Shown here: piece by piece, positions 1 through 7,600 of the stretch | Numbering within the stretch: position 1 is the first letter of the stretch | How the letters are laid out: each line of letters opens with the position of its first letter | Assembly (NCBI GenBank): GCA_900541125.1 | Contig: UQIK01000010.1 | Span: 11,925 to 75,924 of the forward strand | From: an uncultured Collinsella sp. | GTDB lineage: Bacteria > Actinomycetota > Coriobacteriia > Coriobacteriales > Coriobacteriaceae | DNA length: 64,000 nt | Direction: 5' to 3' | Program-made: the position numbers and the translations under genes | Notes under the pieces: model-generated | The model's database searches: none | What the model was told of the DNA's origin: nothing | Seen by the model: only the letters and a program-made list of their open reading frames with translations

Positions 1-1763
1 TCAGCAGCAACGAGTACGACCTGCGCCAGCGCGACTATGGCATCGCCGACGGCGTGGCCATTGCGTGCGACGCGCTGAGCACCTGGCTCTACGATGACGA
101 CGCTGCGACGCTGGCGCTCAAGTATGGCCCGGTGTACGAGGAGCTGCGCGGCGAGCTGGACGGCAGCTACTTTGAGGACCTGCTGCGCGGGCTGGTGCTG
201 CAGAACGATCACATGGCGCTGGTCGAGCTGGTGCCGGTGGATGCCACCGAGGGTTCGGAGGGTGCCGAGGCCGCCGAGCTGGCAGCCAAGCGCGATGCCA
301 TGACCGATGCCGAGCTGGCCGACGTGGTCGAGCGCACGGCCGTGCTGCGTGCCGCGCAGGAAGCCGAGGACACGCCCGAGGACAGGGCCACGCTGCCGCG
401 CCTGCGTGTATCCGATATTGGCGAGGCGCGCCCCGAGCCGCCGCTCGTTGTGGACACGACCGCGCCCATCCCCTGTCTGCGCCACGGCATCCCCACCAAC
501 CGCCTGGCCTACGCCATGCAGTACTTCGACCTGAGCTGCGTCGCATTTGAGGACCTGCCCTACGTGACGCTGCTCTGCCGTCTGCTCAAGCAGCTGCCCA
601 CGCGCGAGCATTCAGCCGAGGAACTCGACAACCTGCTCGCCGGCAAGCTGGGCTTTTTGAGCTTTACGACCGAGGTCATGACGCAGCCCGACGTGGACGG
701 CGTGCGCCCCTACCTGCTGGTGAGCGCCGGCGCCCTGTCCGAGAAGATCGATGCGCTGGCGAGCCTGCCGCGCGAGGTGTGGTCGAGCACGGTATTGCTC
801 GATGCTGACGCCGACCGCGTGCGCGACGTGCTCACGCAGATTCGCATTGGGCTTGAGCAGGGCTTTATCAACAACGGACACTCAGCGGCGCTCGGTCGCG
901 CGATGAGCTACAGCTCGCCTTCGGCCGTGGTACGCGAGCAGCTTTCGGGCGTGGACTTCTACCTGTTCCTGCGCAATCTGCTCGAGCACTTTGATGAGCG
1001 ACTGGACGACCTGCGCGCCAAGCTTGCCGCACTGGCAGACCGCATCTTTGTGGCCGATGGCTGTATGGCGAGCTTTACCGGCAGCGATGAGGACTTTGAC
1101 GCGTACTGGGACGCCGCGGGCAACCTGGGGCTGGCCGCTGGCGACGGCGCTGCCAGCGGCACACTCGTGGTGCCGGAGCCGCACGACCGTCACGAGGCTT
1201 TCGTCATCCCCAGCGACATCTGCTTTGCGGCGCGCGCGTGCGACCCGCGTCGCCTGGGCATTGACGTGACGGGCGCCTGGGCCGTGGCTGCCAATGCGCT
1301 CTCCTACGACTATCTGTGGAACGAAATCCGCGTGAAGGGCGGTGCGTACGGATGCGGATTCCGCGCGGCCGGCGAGCGCCAGGCGGCGTTCTACACCTAC
1401 CGCGACCCGGCAATCGACCCTTCGATTGAGCGCGTGGCGCGCGCAGGCGAATGGCTCGGCAGCTTTGAGCCCGACGAGGCCGCCTTCGAGGGCTTTATCG
1501 TAAGCTGCGTGAGCGGCATGGATGCGCCGGTGAAGCCGTACGCGCTCACCAAGCGCCGCAACACGACTTACCTGGCCGGTCTCGATCCGCATGCACGCGA
1601 GGAGCGTCGCGCCCAGATGCTCGCGGCCACACCCACTGAGCTGCGCTCGCTCGGCGCCGACGTGACGCGCATCGCAGCCGAGTCGCCCACCTGCGTCTTT
1701 GGCGGCCGAGACGTCATCGCCAAGAGCAACGCCGGCTTTAACGTAGTCGACCTGCTGGGCTAA
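1..1763 (+). CDS. M16 (insulinase/PreP-type) zinc metalloprotease, C-terminal part
   Basis: The reading frame is open from the left edge (codon phase begins at base 3), so the start lies outside the window. The visible 586 residues resemble the C-terminal half of M16C peptidases (presequence-protease type): an inactive M16 repeat with a late Gly/Tyr-rich stretch (KGGAYGCGFRA), as in the substrate-binding half of these proteins. The zinc motif HxxEH is not in this part and should lie upstream. The family degrades peptides inside a closed two-half chamber. A hairpin follows the stop codon. A GTG at 54 is only an internal valine. Confidence 0.8.
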   Translation, partial: SSNEYDLRQRDYGIADGVAIACDALSTWLYDDDAATLALKYGPVYEELRGELDGSYFEDLLRGLVLQNDHMALVELVPVDATEGSEGAEAAELAAKRDAMTDAELADVVERTAVLRAAQEAEDTPEDRATLPRLRVSDIGEARPEPPLVVDTTAPIPCLRHGIPTNRLAYAMQYFDLSCVAFEDLPYVTLLCRLLKQLPTREHSAEELDNLLAGKLGFLSFTTEVMTQPDVDGVRPYLLVSAGALSEKIDALASLPREVWSSTVLLDADADRVRDVLTQIRIGLEQGFINNGHSAALGRAMSYSSPSAVVREQLSGVDFYLFLRNLLEHFDERLDDLRAKLAALADRIFVADGCMASFTGSDEDFDAYWDAAGNLGLAAGDGAASGTLVVPEPHDRHEAFVIPSDICFAARACDPRRLGIDVTGAWAVAANALSYDYLWNEIRVKGGAYGCGFRAAGERQAAFYTYRDPAIDPSIERVARAGEWLGSFEPDEAAFEGFIVSCVSGMDAPVKPYALTKRRNTTYLAGLDPHAREERRAQMLAATPTELRSLGADVTRIAAESPTCVFGGRDVIAKSNAGFNVVDLLG

Positions 1764-1768
1764 CGCAC

Positions 1769-1810
1769 AAAGGTAGATTTTTGGGACATGCCCGGAAATC
1801 TACTTTTTTT
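1769..1810. terminator. Hairpin with T-run after the M16 protease gene
   Basis: GTAGATTT and AAATCTAC pair around a 13-base loop, followed by seven T on the + strand. It fits an intrinsic terminator. A degenerate relative lies at 4506-4541, so this hairpin is also a dispersed repeat. Confidence 0.7.
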
Positions 1811-1849
1811 GCGGCTTGGGCGAGGCGGCGCAGCCCACCGCGGCGGTTT

Positions 1850-1987
1850 GTCTCGATCTGTAACATCTAGACGGCAATATCGGCTCCAGATGTTACAGAT
1901 CGAGACGTTCCCGAACGGCACCAACTCTTTGTCTCAATCTGTAACATCTAAGTCCAATTTTGCCGAGTTACTGTTACAGATCGAGAC
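1850..1987. repeat. Two tandem inverted repeats (GTCTCGATCTGTAACA family)
   Basis: First hairpin: a perfect 19-base inverted repeat, 1850-1868 with 1888-1906, and a 19-base spacer. Second hairpin: 1931-1946 with 1972-1987, 15 of 16 bases matched (the odd pair is A opposite C). Both share arms GTCTCRATCTGTAACA while their spacers differ. With the terminator at 1769-1810 and the operator at 2121-2141, this accounts for most of the gene-free stretch 1764-2155. A frame open through 1788-2057 has no ribosome site and is not called. Confidence 0.8.
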
Positions 1988-2059
1988 GAACTGCCGCAGA
2001 CGCCCACTCCACTGCACAGACCACCACAAAGGTGCCTGTCCCCATTCTCAGTGGTGATT

Positions 2060-2100
2060 CGAACACTTGTTCTATACGCACACATGTTCTATAGTAGAGG
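2060..2100. promoter_or_regulatory. Repeated TGTTCTATA boxes upstream of hicA
   Basis: TTGTTCTATA and ATGTTCTATA occur 17 bases apart. The first sits in TCGAACACTTGTTCTA, close to the Gram-positive/mycobacterial LexA box TCGAAC-N4-GTTCGA. The same ACTTGTTCTAT string occurs in the SIS1 promoter (6813-6832). Whether a LexA-type or a GntR-type protein binds here cannot be decided from sequence. Confidence 0.4.
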
Positions 2101-2120
2101 TGCTTGCATCGAACTGAAAT

Positions 2121-2141
2121 TGCAACTAGAATATAGTTGCA
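2121..2141. promoter_or_regulatory. Palindromic operator 5' of hicA
   Basis: TGCAACTA and TAGTTGCA form a perfect 8-base inverted repeat around GAATA, ending 14 bases before the hicA ATG. TAGAAT inside it could serve as the -10. HicB antitoxins are known to repress their own promoters through palindromes in this position, so this is the likely HicB site. Confidence 0.6.
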
Positions 2142-2155
2142 GAATGTGAGGCGGG

Positions 2156-2419
2156 ATGACTCGATCCGATAAACTCATCGCCCAACTGTTTAGCTGCCCT
2201 TCGACGTATCGTTATGCGGATTTTTTAAAAGTCATGGCTTCGTATGGCTTTGAAATGGACAGCAAAGGCAAGACATCCGGATCGCGCGTTCGCTTCTACA
2301 GGCCATCAGATGGCAGGATGTTCGTAATGCACGCACCTCATCCATCTGACGAATTGACAGCGGGAACCATTCGAAACATCGTTCGTTTTCTGCAAGATGT
2401 CGGAGGTAGTCATGAGTAA
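2156..2419 (+). CDS. hicA: HicA-type toxin (mRNA interferase family)
   Basis: This 87-residue protein has the size and layout of HicA/YcfA toxins, small double-stranded-RNA-binding-fold RNases that cleave mRNA. In the usual GSH motif the histidine is replaced by Arg (GSRVRF, residues 42-47), but a later HAPHP segment (59-63) keeps two histidines. This matches a known GSR-type subgroup. The next gene is hicB, overlapping by 8 bases, which is the standard toxin-antitoxin layout. The start follows an AT-rich palindromic promoter, with only a GAGGCGGG-like ribosome site before ATG. Confidence 0.8.
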   Translation: MTRSDKLIAQLFSCPSTYRYADFLKVMASYGFEMDSKGKTSGSRVRFYRPSDGRMFVMHAPHPSDELTAGTIRNIVRFLQDVGGSHE

Positions 2420-2741
2420 CGTTTTGGCATACAAGGGTTATTTCGCCCCGGTCGAGTTCGATGCCGAACAGCATGTGCTAACAGGTATGGTCGCCGGCAT
2501 TAGGGACGCAATCGTATTTGAAGGTTCCACGGCCAAAGAAGTGGAGCAATGTTTCCACGACGCCGTCGACGATTACCTTGAATTTTGCGCCGAAAAGGGC
2601 AAGGAACCCGAGCGGGCTTTTAAGGGCTCGTTCAACGTAAGAACGGGTTCCGAGCTTCACAAACAGGCGGCACTGGCAGCGGCAAAGAAGGGTGAGTCGC
2701 TCAATAAGTTTGTGACTGAAGCAATCGCTGCGGCGCTGTGA
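2412..2741 (+). CDS. hicB: HicB-type antitoxin
   Basis: This 109-residue partner of HicA has an N-terminal HicB fold (YKGYFAPVEF at residues 7-16, LTGMVAGI, VDDYLEFC) and a C-terminal helix pair typical of the ribbon-helix-helix/HicB-2 DNA-binding tail (ELHKQAALAAAKKGESLNKFV). The ATG at 2412 is chosen over one at 2397 because GGAGG lies 5 bases upstream of it. The gene overlaps hicA by 8 bases, so the two are co-translated. It should neutralise HicA and repress the promoter at 2121-2141. Confidence 0.85.
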   Translation: MSNVLAYKGYFAPVEFDAEQHVLTGMVAGIRDAIVFEGSTAKEVEQCFHDAVDDYLEFCAEKGKEPERAFKGSFNVRTGSELHKQAALAAAKKGESLNKFVTEAIAAAL

Positions 2742-2753
2742 AGCCAACGTCGA

Positions 2754-2794
2754 GTCGAGACCGCCACAAAGGGCACCTTTGTGGCGGTCTCGAC
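2754..2794. repeat. 19-bp perfect hairpin downstream of hicB
   Basis: Arms 2754-2772 and 2776-2794 pair perfectly around a 3-base loop. No T-run follows, so it is not a classic terminator. It abuts the dispersed element at 2795-2848. Confidence 0.8.
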
Positions 2795-2848
2795 GTTTGC
2801 CCAGATAAAGCCTGCCAAAATAAACCTGTCCCTTTTTGGTAGGTTTGG
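2795..2848 (-). repeat. Dispersed CCTACCAAAAAGGGACAGG element, copy A
   Basis: Read on the minus strand it carries CCTACCAAAA, AGGGACAGG, TTTTGGCAGG and TTTATCTGGGCAAA. The copies at 10787-10833 and 12916-12960 share the order and most bases. The ends CCTACCAAAA and TTTTGGYAGG are inverted, so each copy can fold. Confidence 0.8.
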
Positions 2849-2862
2849 GAGAGAGGGCCGGG

Positions 2863-3459
2863 ATGGACAAGGCTGAGTTGCGGCGGGCGGTGATTGCTCG
2901 GCGCGATGCTCTTGATTTGGATGTGCGGGCGGCGAAGTCTGCCGTTATCTGTGCGCGGCTTGTTGAGTTGCTGGGCAGCTCGGATCCCGCAGCCCCGCAC
3001 ACCGTTGCAGTCTATGCCGTAATGGGCTCCGAGGCAGATCCCGCCGCCTTTGCCGCTGCGGCCGCCAAACGCGGCTGGCGTGTGGCCTATCCGTGCATGC
3101 TCTCGGCAACAGACGCCGTGGCTTGTGGCCAGCGCATGTGTATGCGGGCAGTTGCCGCCGACGATACGTCCGCGGCTCCGTTTATCGCCCACCCTACGCG
3201 GGCCTTTGCGGCCACGGACATCGACAGCAACCACTTCCCTATCGTGCCTGCCGAAGCTCTCGACATGATCGTCGTGCCGCTCGTGGCCTTCGACCAAACC
3301 GGCGCGCGCCTGGGCTACGGCGGCGGTTGCTACGACCGCTACCTGCCCATGCTCTCGCCCGCATGCCAAATCATCGGCATCGCCTTTGACGAGCAGCGCG
3401 TCGACCGCGTTCCCACCGACGCCCACGACCTGCCGCTACCCCACATCATCAGCGCCTAA
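2863..3459 (+). CDS. 5-formyltetrahydrofolate cyclo-ligase
   Basis: This 198-residue protein converts 5-formyl-THF to 5,10-methenyl-THF using ATP in one-carbon metabolism. It shows the family's N-terminal MDKAELRRAVIARRDAL and the C-terminal ATP/folate motif RLGYGGGCYDRYLP near residues 147-160. ATG 2863 is preferred because GAGAGGG lies just upstream, whereas the earlier in-frame GTG at 2836 lies inside the repeat element. It stands alone and converges on metA with a 23-base gap. Confidence 0.9.
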   Translation: MDKAELRRAVIARRDALDLDVRAAKSAVICARLVELLGSSDPAAPHTVAVYAVMGSEADPAAFAAAAAKRGWRVAYPCMLSATDAVACGQRMCMRAVAADDTSAAPFIAHPTRAFAATDIDSNHFPIVPAEALDMIVVPLVAFDQTGARLGYGGGCYDRYLPMLSPACQIIGIAFDEQRVDRVPTDAHDLPLPHIISA

Positions 3460-3482
3460 CGGCTGGTGCACCTCCCGGCGGC

Positions 3483-4409
3483 CTAGTGCTCCTCGCCGGC
3501 GCGGGCAAGGTCGTAGGGCGTGGTCTGGTAGACGTAGTAGTTGAGCCAGTTGGTGTAGAGCAGCTGAGCCTGGCTGCGCCAGACGTTGCGCGGCTCGGCG
3601 GTGGGGTCGTCGTTCGGGAAGTAATGCGCCGGCACCTGGGGGTTGAGCCCGCGCTTCACGTCGCGCTCGTACTCCAGGCGCAGCGTGTCGGTATCGTACT
3701 CGGGATGGCCAAATACAAAGAAACGGTGGCTGTCGGTCGATTTGACGATGTACAGGCCCACCTCGTCGGACACGGCCACGACCTCAAGCTGCGGCTCGGC
3801 CTCCACGTCCTCGCGGCGCACATCGGTGTTGCGCGAATGCACGGCATAGAAACGGTCGTCAAAGCCGCGGACCAGCGGGCTTTGCGGCTTCACCAGGTAA
3901 TGCTCGAACACGCCACTCGCCTTTGCCGGCAGGTCGTACTTCTGGATACCGTAATGATGGTAGAGCCCCGCCTGCGCGCCCCAACAAATGTGCAGCGTAG
4001 AGTGTACGTGCGTAGTGGACCAATCCATGATCTGGCAGAGCTCGGGCCAGTAGTCGACCTCCTCGAACGGCATCTGCTCCACCGGGGCGCCCGTGATGAT
4101 CAGGCCGTCGTAGTGGATGTCGCGGATGTCGTCGAACGTGCGGTAGAACGTCTCCAGATGGCCGGCGCTCACATGCGTGGCCTCGTGCGTTTTGGTGCGC
4201 AGCAGGTCCACCTCCACCTGCAGCGGCGTGTTGGAGAGCTTGCGCATGATCTGCGTCTCGGTGGCGATCTTGGTGGGCATGAGGTTGAGGATGAGCACGC
4301 GCAGCGGGCGGATGTCTTGGTGCAGCGCGCGGTACTCGGTCATGACAAAGATGTTCTCGCTCTCGAGCTGCGCGGCGGCAGGGAGGGCGTCGGGGATGCG
4401 AATGGGCAT
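3483..4409 (-). CDS. metA: Homoserine O-acyltransferase (MetA), probably acetyl-CoA type
   Basis: This 308-residue MetA acylates homoserine, the first committed step of methionine synthesis. Catalytic residues are visible: Cys142 (CWGAQA), His in FGHPEYD and the Glu two residues later. Residue 111 is Glu (GAPVEQMPFEEVDYW). In this family Glu111 goes with acetyl-CoA and Gly111 with succinyl-CoA, so homoserine O-acetyltransferase activity is likely despite the family name. Start ATG has AAGGAGC upstream. It is divergent from the dehydrogenase gene across about 210 bases, where no S-box leader was recognised. Confidence 0.93.
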   Translation of the reverse strand: MPIRIPDALPAAAQLESENIFVMTEYRALHQDIRPLRVLILNLMPTKIATETQIMRKLSNTPLQVEVDLLRTKTHEATHVSAGHLETFYRTFDDIRDIHYDGLIITGAPVEQMPFEEVDYWPELCQIMDWSTTHVHSTLHICWGAQAGLYHHYGIQKYDLPAKASGVFEHYLVKPQSPLVRGFDDRFYAVHSRNTDVRREDVEAEPQLEVVAVSDEVGLYIVKSTDSHRFFVFGHPEYDTDTLRLEYERDVKRGLNPQVPAHYFPNDDPTAEPRNVWRSQAQLLYTNWLNYYVYQTTPYDLARAGEEH

Positions 4410-4505
4410 GGATGCTCCTTACGAGTCAGTTGCAGCTATGGTACAACGACCGGCCCCATCCGCGCGAGTGCATCGCCCAGCGATGCCGTCAGCGGCCCAA
4501 ATCAC

Positions 4506-4541
4506 TCCAAAAGTAGAGATTAAGGCATGCCCAAAAATCTA
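4506..4541. repeat. Degenerate copy of the AGTAGATTT hairpin
   Basis: AAAAGTAGA, then GGCATG and CCCAAAAATCTA, match the reverse complement of the hairpin at 1769-1810 in order and spacing, with several changes. It lies in the metA/ldh divergent promoter region. Confidence 0.5.
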
Positions 4542-4576
4542 TGGCGCTTTAGCCTAGCAAAGTGGCAGCAGGACGC

Positions 4577-4582
4577 TACAAT
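4577..4582 (+). promoter_or_regulatory. Likely -10 box (TACAAT) for the dehydrogenase gene
   Basis: TACAAT lies 38 bases before the ATG at 4620. No clear -35 hexamer sits 16-18 bases upstream, so this is a partial promoter call. Confidence 0.4.
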
Positions 4583-4619
4583 GGTTCGACGCGAAAAACT
4601 CGGCCGAAAGGATACATAT

Positions 4620-5597
4620 ATGTACCAGACGCGTAAGATCGGTGTGGTCGGCCAGGGCCACGTAGGAGCACATGTCGCCAACAGCCTGCTTATGCAGGGC
4701 ATTGCCGATGAGCTGTACCTGTGCGATATCAACGAGGCCAAAGTGACGTCCGAGGTCCAGGACCTGCGCGACTCCCTTTCGTTTGTCCCGTACAACACCA
4801 AGATCGTCAACTGCTACGACCACTACGAGGAGCTGGCCTGCTGTGACGTCATCGTCAACGCTGCCGGTAAGGTCGCGCTTGCCGCTGGCAACCGCGACGG
4901 CGAGCTGTTCTTTACCACCGACGCCGCCCGCACCTTTGCCAAGCGCATCGTCGACGCCGGCTTTGACGGCATCTTCGTGAGCATCTCCAACCCCTGCGAC
5001 GTCGTGTGCACCGAGCTGTGGCATCTGACCGGCTACGATCCCAAGAAGATCATCGGCTCGGGCTGCGGTCTGGACTCCGCCCGCCTGCGCACCGAGATCT
5101 CCAAGAAGGTCGGCGTGAGCCCCAAGTCCATTGACGCCTACATGATCGGCGAGCACGGCTTTAGCCAGCTTGCAGCCTTTAAGGCCGCGACCATCGCCGG
5201 CAAGAGCCTCACCGAGCTTCAGGCCGAGAACCCCGACAAGTACGCCTTCGACCACATGGAAGTCGAGGAACTCGCACGCAAAGGCGGCTATGTGACCTAC
5301 CAGGGCAAGCAGTGCACCGAGTACGCCGTCGCCAACTCCGCCGCGCGCGTCTGCGCCGCCGTGCTGCACAATGAGCACGCCGTGCTTTCGGCATCCACGC
5401 TCATGACCGGCCAGTATGGCGAGGAGGGCATCTTCACCTCCCTGCCGTGCGTGATCGGTGCCGAGGGCGTCGAGGAGGTCTACACGCTCGACCTGTCCGA
5501 GCACGAGCTCGAGGGCTTCCACAAGAGCTGCCAGCACATCCGCGACAACATCGCCCAGCTCGACTGGTGGGACGCCGAGGCATACGACGCGAAGTAG
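4620..5597 (+). CDS. L-lactate / L-2-hydroxyacid dehydrogenase
   Basis: This 325-residue NAD-dependent dehydrogenase of the LDH/MDH family would reduce pyruvate or another 2-oxoacid at the end of fermentation. Visible features: GQGHVG (11-16), Asp36 for NAD, NPCDV (124-128), the Asp152/Arg155 pair in LDSARLR, and catalytic His179 in GEHG. The specificity loop (AAGKVALAAGNR) lacks the Gln of LDH and the Arg of MDH and is hydrophobic, as in L-2-hydroxyisocaproate dehydrogenases, so the substrate may be branched or larger than pyruvate. ATG 4620 follows GAAAGGA; an upstream in-frame start has no ribosome site. Confidence 0.85.
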   Translation: MYQTRKIGVVGQGHVGAHVANSLLMQGIADELYLCDINEAKVTSEVQDLRDSLSFVPYNTKIVNCYDHYEELACCDVIVNAAGKVALAAGNRDGELFFTTDAARTFAKRIVDAGFDGIFVSISNPCDVVCTELWHLTGYDPKKIIGSGCGLDSARLRTEISKKVGVSPKSIDAYMIGEHGFSQLAAFKAATIAGKSLTELQAENPDKYAFDHMEVEELARKGGYVTYQGKQCTEYAVANSAARVCAAVLHNEHAVLSASTLMTGQYGEEGIFTSLPCVIGAEGVEEVYTLDLSEHELEGFHKSCQHIRDNIAQLDWWDAEAYDAK

Positions 5598-5638
5598 GCC
5601 GCCGGCTGCCGCAACCTTGCGAATCTAAGCGCGATACT

Positions 5639-5680
5639 AAGCGGGCCGCGCCGGAAATCCCCGGCGCGGCCCGCTTTTTG
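5639..5680. terminator. Strong terminator between converging ldh and SIS1
   Basis: GCGGGCCGCGCCGG and CCCCGGCGCGGCCCGC pair around AAAT, with TTTTT on the + strand. It ends the dehydrogenase transcript and may also work on the other strand. Confidence 0.9.
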
Positions 5681-5728
5681 ACTCACACGGCACGCTTGCG
5701 AATCGAAGGTAAATACTTTTCCCGTTAC

Positions 5729-6697
5729 CTAGTACTGCTCGATGCCCATGTAGCGACGAATCTCGGGGCTGTGATCGAACACCTTGCCGCGTGCGGCGCG
5801 CAGCTCGCAGCTCATGTTGTAGAAGAAGATCGGCTCCAGGTACGAACGCACGCTGGCGGGCACGTCGCCTACGCCGTACTCGAGCGCGTCGAGCACCATA
5901 ATCGTGTCGGTGTGCGTGTTGAGGAACGCCAGCGCGCGCTCCTCCATGGGGCGGCACTCGCCCGATCCGAGCTGCACAAAGTAGAACACGCCGGGCTCGG
6001 TAGCCTCGAAAGGACCGTGGAAATACTCACCGGAGTGAATGTAGCAGCAGTGCTGCCACTGCATCTCCATGAGCGAGCAGATGGCCATGGCGTAGGTCTG
6101 GCTAAAGTTGGGGCCGGAGCCCAGGATATAGAAGAACTTGTGCTGCTGGCAGAGCTCGGCAAAGCGGGCGCCCAGCTCGGCGTTGACCTTCTCGCGGGCG
6201 GCGGGCAGCAGCGCGTCCATCTGCTCAAGGCCGGCGTACATGTCGGCGAGCGCCTCGTAGCCCTCCTGCTGGTCGAGCAACTCGGCGGCGATCAGAGCGC
6301 CGATGCCCTGCGGCACCTCGGCCTGCGACACACCCTCACCCCACGGATAGACCCAGGTGGTCCACTTGCCGTTATCGATCTTGGAGCCCTCGCAGTCGGT
6401 GAGGGCAATGACCTCGGCGCCGGCTGCCAGCGCCATCTCGCAACCGTCGACGACCTCCTGCGTGTTGCCGCTGTGGCTGCAGGCAATGACGAGCGACTTC
6501 TCGCCAAGGCTCTTGGGGGCCATCAGGCAAAACTCGCGCGCCGTGTAGACCGTCGAGGTAAACGTGGTTGCCTCGCGCTTGAGCAGCTCGTTGGCCGGCA
6601 TCAGGTCGATCATCGAACCGCCGCAGGCGATCCAAAAGACGTTCTCAATCTTGCCCTTGCGCTCGATAATTTCCTGAACCAGATCATGTGCGTTCAT
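5729..6697 (-). CDS. SIS-domain sugar isomerase/deglycase, FrlB-like (SIS1)
   Basis: This 322-residue double-SIS protein resembles FrlB/GfrF fructoselysine-6-phosphate deglycases. It has CGGS (25-28) and CSHSGNTQE (73-81) in the first SIS domain, a conserved GEYFHGPFE around 223-231, and an RRYMG tail. The family splits phosphorylated Amadori sugars into sugar phosphate and amine, or isomerises amino-sugar phosphates; the substrate here is unknown. AAGGAGGAG precedes the ATG. The gene lies downstream of a GntR gene and has its own promoter flanked by twin operators (6754-6832). Confidence 0.8.
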   Translation of the reverse strand: MNAHDLVQEIIERKGKIENVFWIACGGSMIDLMPANELLKREATTFTSTVYTAREFCLMAPKSLGEKSLVIACSHSGNTQEVVDGCEMALAAGAEVIALTDCEGSKIDNGKWTTWVYPWGEGVSQAEVPQGIGALIAAELLDQQEGYEALADMYAGLEQMDALLPAAREKVNAELGARFAELCQQHKFFYILGSGPNFSQTYAMAICSLMEMQWQHCCYIHSGEYFHGPFEATEPGVFYFVQLGSGECRPMEERALAFLNTHTDTIMVLDALEYGVGDVPASVRSYLEPIFFYNMSCELRAARGKVFDHSPEIRRYMGIEQY

Positions 6698-6753
6698 GGT
6701 GATACTCCTCCTTGTGTGGCGGTTTTGAACGACGACAGCTCTTACCTGCGGTC

Positions 6754-6832
6754 GTTCTATGTTGTCCTATTTATAGCACGCACGACGACGCACGTGAAGT
6801 CATTTCACCAAACTTGTTCTATGTTGTTCTAT
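6754..6832 (-). promoter_or_regulatory. SIS1 promoter flanked by twin operator repeats
   Basis: GTTCTATGTTGTCCTAT (6754-6770) and GTTCTATGTTGTTCTAT (6816-6832) match at 16 of 17 bases. Between them, on the minus strand, TTCACG (6793-6798) and TATAAA (6770-6775) are 17 bases apart and form a plausible -35/-10. One repeat overlaps the expected transcription start and the other lies just downstream of the GntR1 stop. This suits looping repression by the neighbouring GntR protein (inference). Confidence 0.65.
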
Positions 6833-6841
6833 CTGTGGACG

Positions 6842-7600
6842 TTAGATGTCGAACACGTAACGCGAGCCCACGATCTTTTGGCGTCCGAGCAGCAAGGGCC
6901 GCTCGTCCTCATCGGTAAAGTACGCCTCCATATAGAAGAGCGGTTCGCCGACCGGCACCTCCAGCAGCGAGGCCACCTGAGCATCGGCAAGCGCAATCTC
7001 CACGGTACAAGGATCGGACTTGAGCGGCGCGCGGCCCGAATGCTCGGCAACGAGCGCAAAGATGGAATTGTCCGTGAGGTCCTTGTCGGCAAGCGTCTGC
7101 AGATAGGGATGGTCGGCCAGTACAAAGGCATTGTTCTCGAGCATGACGGGCACGCCGTCTGCCGTGCGCACGCGCTCGACAACGATGAGCTCGCAGCCGG
7201 GTTCCACCCCAAAAAACGCCGCGTCCTCGCGTGTCGCCGCGACCACCGTGCGCGACACCAGGCGTGCTCCGGCTACCATGTCATTGGCAGCGCAACCCTC
7301 GGAAAAGCTCTGAACGTCACCCTTCTGGACAATCTTGCGTTTGAGCTTGGGCGCGCACACAAACGTGCCCCTCCCCTGCTGGCGGTTGAGATACCCCGCG
7401 CGCGACAGCTCCTCGACGGCGCGGCGCACGGTGATGCGTCCCACGCCGTAGTACTTCGCGAGCTCCATCTCGGAAGGAATGCGCGAGCCGGATGCGTACA
7501 CGCCACGCGCGATCTCGCCTTTTAGGTCGTCCATTACCTGCTGGTACAGCGGCACGGCGGACACCTCAGTGCGCTCGGTTTTATCGTCGGATGCCATCAT
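6842..7600 (-). CDS. GntR-family regulator, HutC/UTRA subfamily (GntR1)
   Basis: This 252-residue regulator has an N-terminal winged helix (PLYQQVMDDLKGEIARGVY, then RITVRRAVEELSRAGYL) and a C-terminal UTRA ligand domain (about 90-245) ending GSRYVFDI. UTRA domains sense sugar phosphates or small acids. Its ATG shares one base with the recQ stop codon (TAATG), so translation is probably coupled to recQ. The SIS1 gene downstream, with twin GTTCTAT repeats at its promoter, is the likely target. The sensed ligand is not known. Confidence 0.88.
   Translation of the reverse strand: MMASDDKTERTEVSAVPLYQQVMDDLKGEIARGVYASGSRIPSEMELAKYYGVGRITVRRAVEELSRAGYLNRQQGRGTFVCAPKLKRKIVQKGDVQSFSEGCAANDMVAGARLVSRTVVAATREDAAFFGVEPGCELIVVERVRTADGVPVMLENNAFVLADHPYLQTLADKDLTDNSIFALVAEHSGRAPLKSDPCTVEIALADAQVASLLEVPVGEPLFYMEAYFTDEDERPLLLGRQKIVGSRYVFDI

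Noticed and set aside
4410..4619. SAM riboswitch upstream of metA
   Set aside because: I looked for an S-box-like set of stems and a terminator in the leader and saw none.
5447..7525. Long + strand frame across the end of ldh, SIS1 and GntR1
   Set aside because: It runs through a strong terminator and antisense to two recognisable genes.
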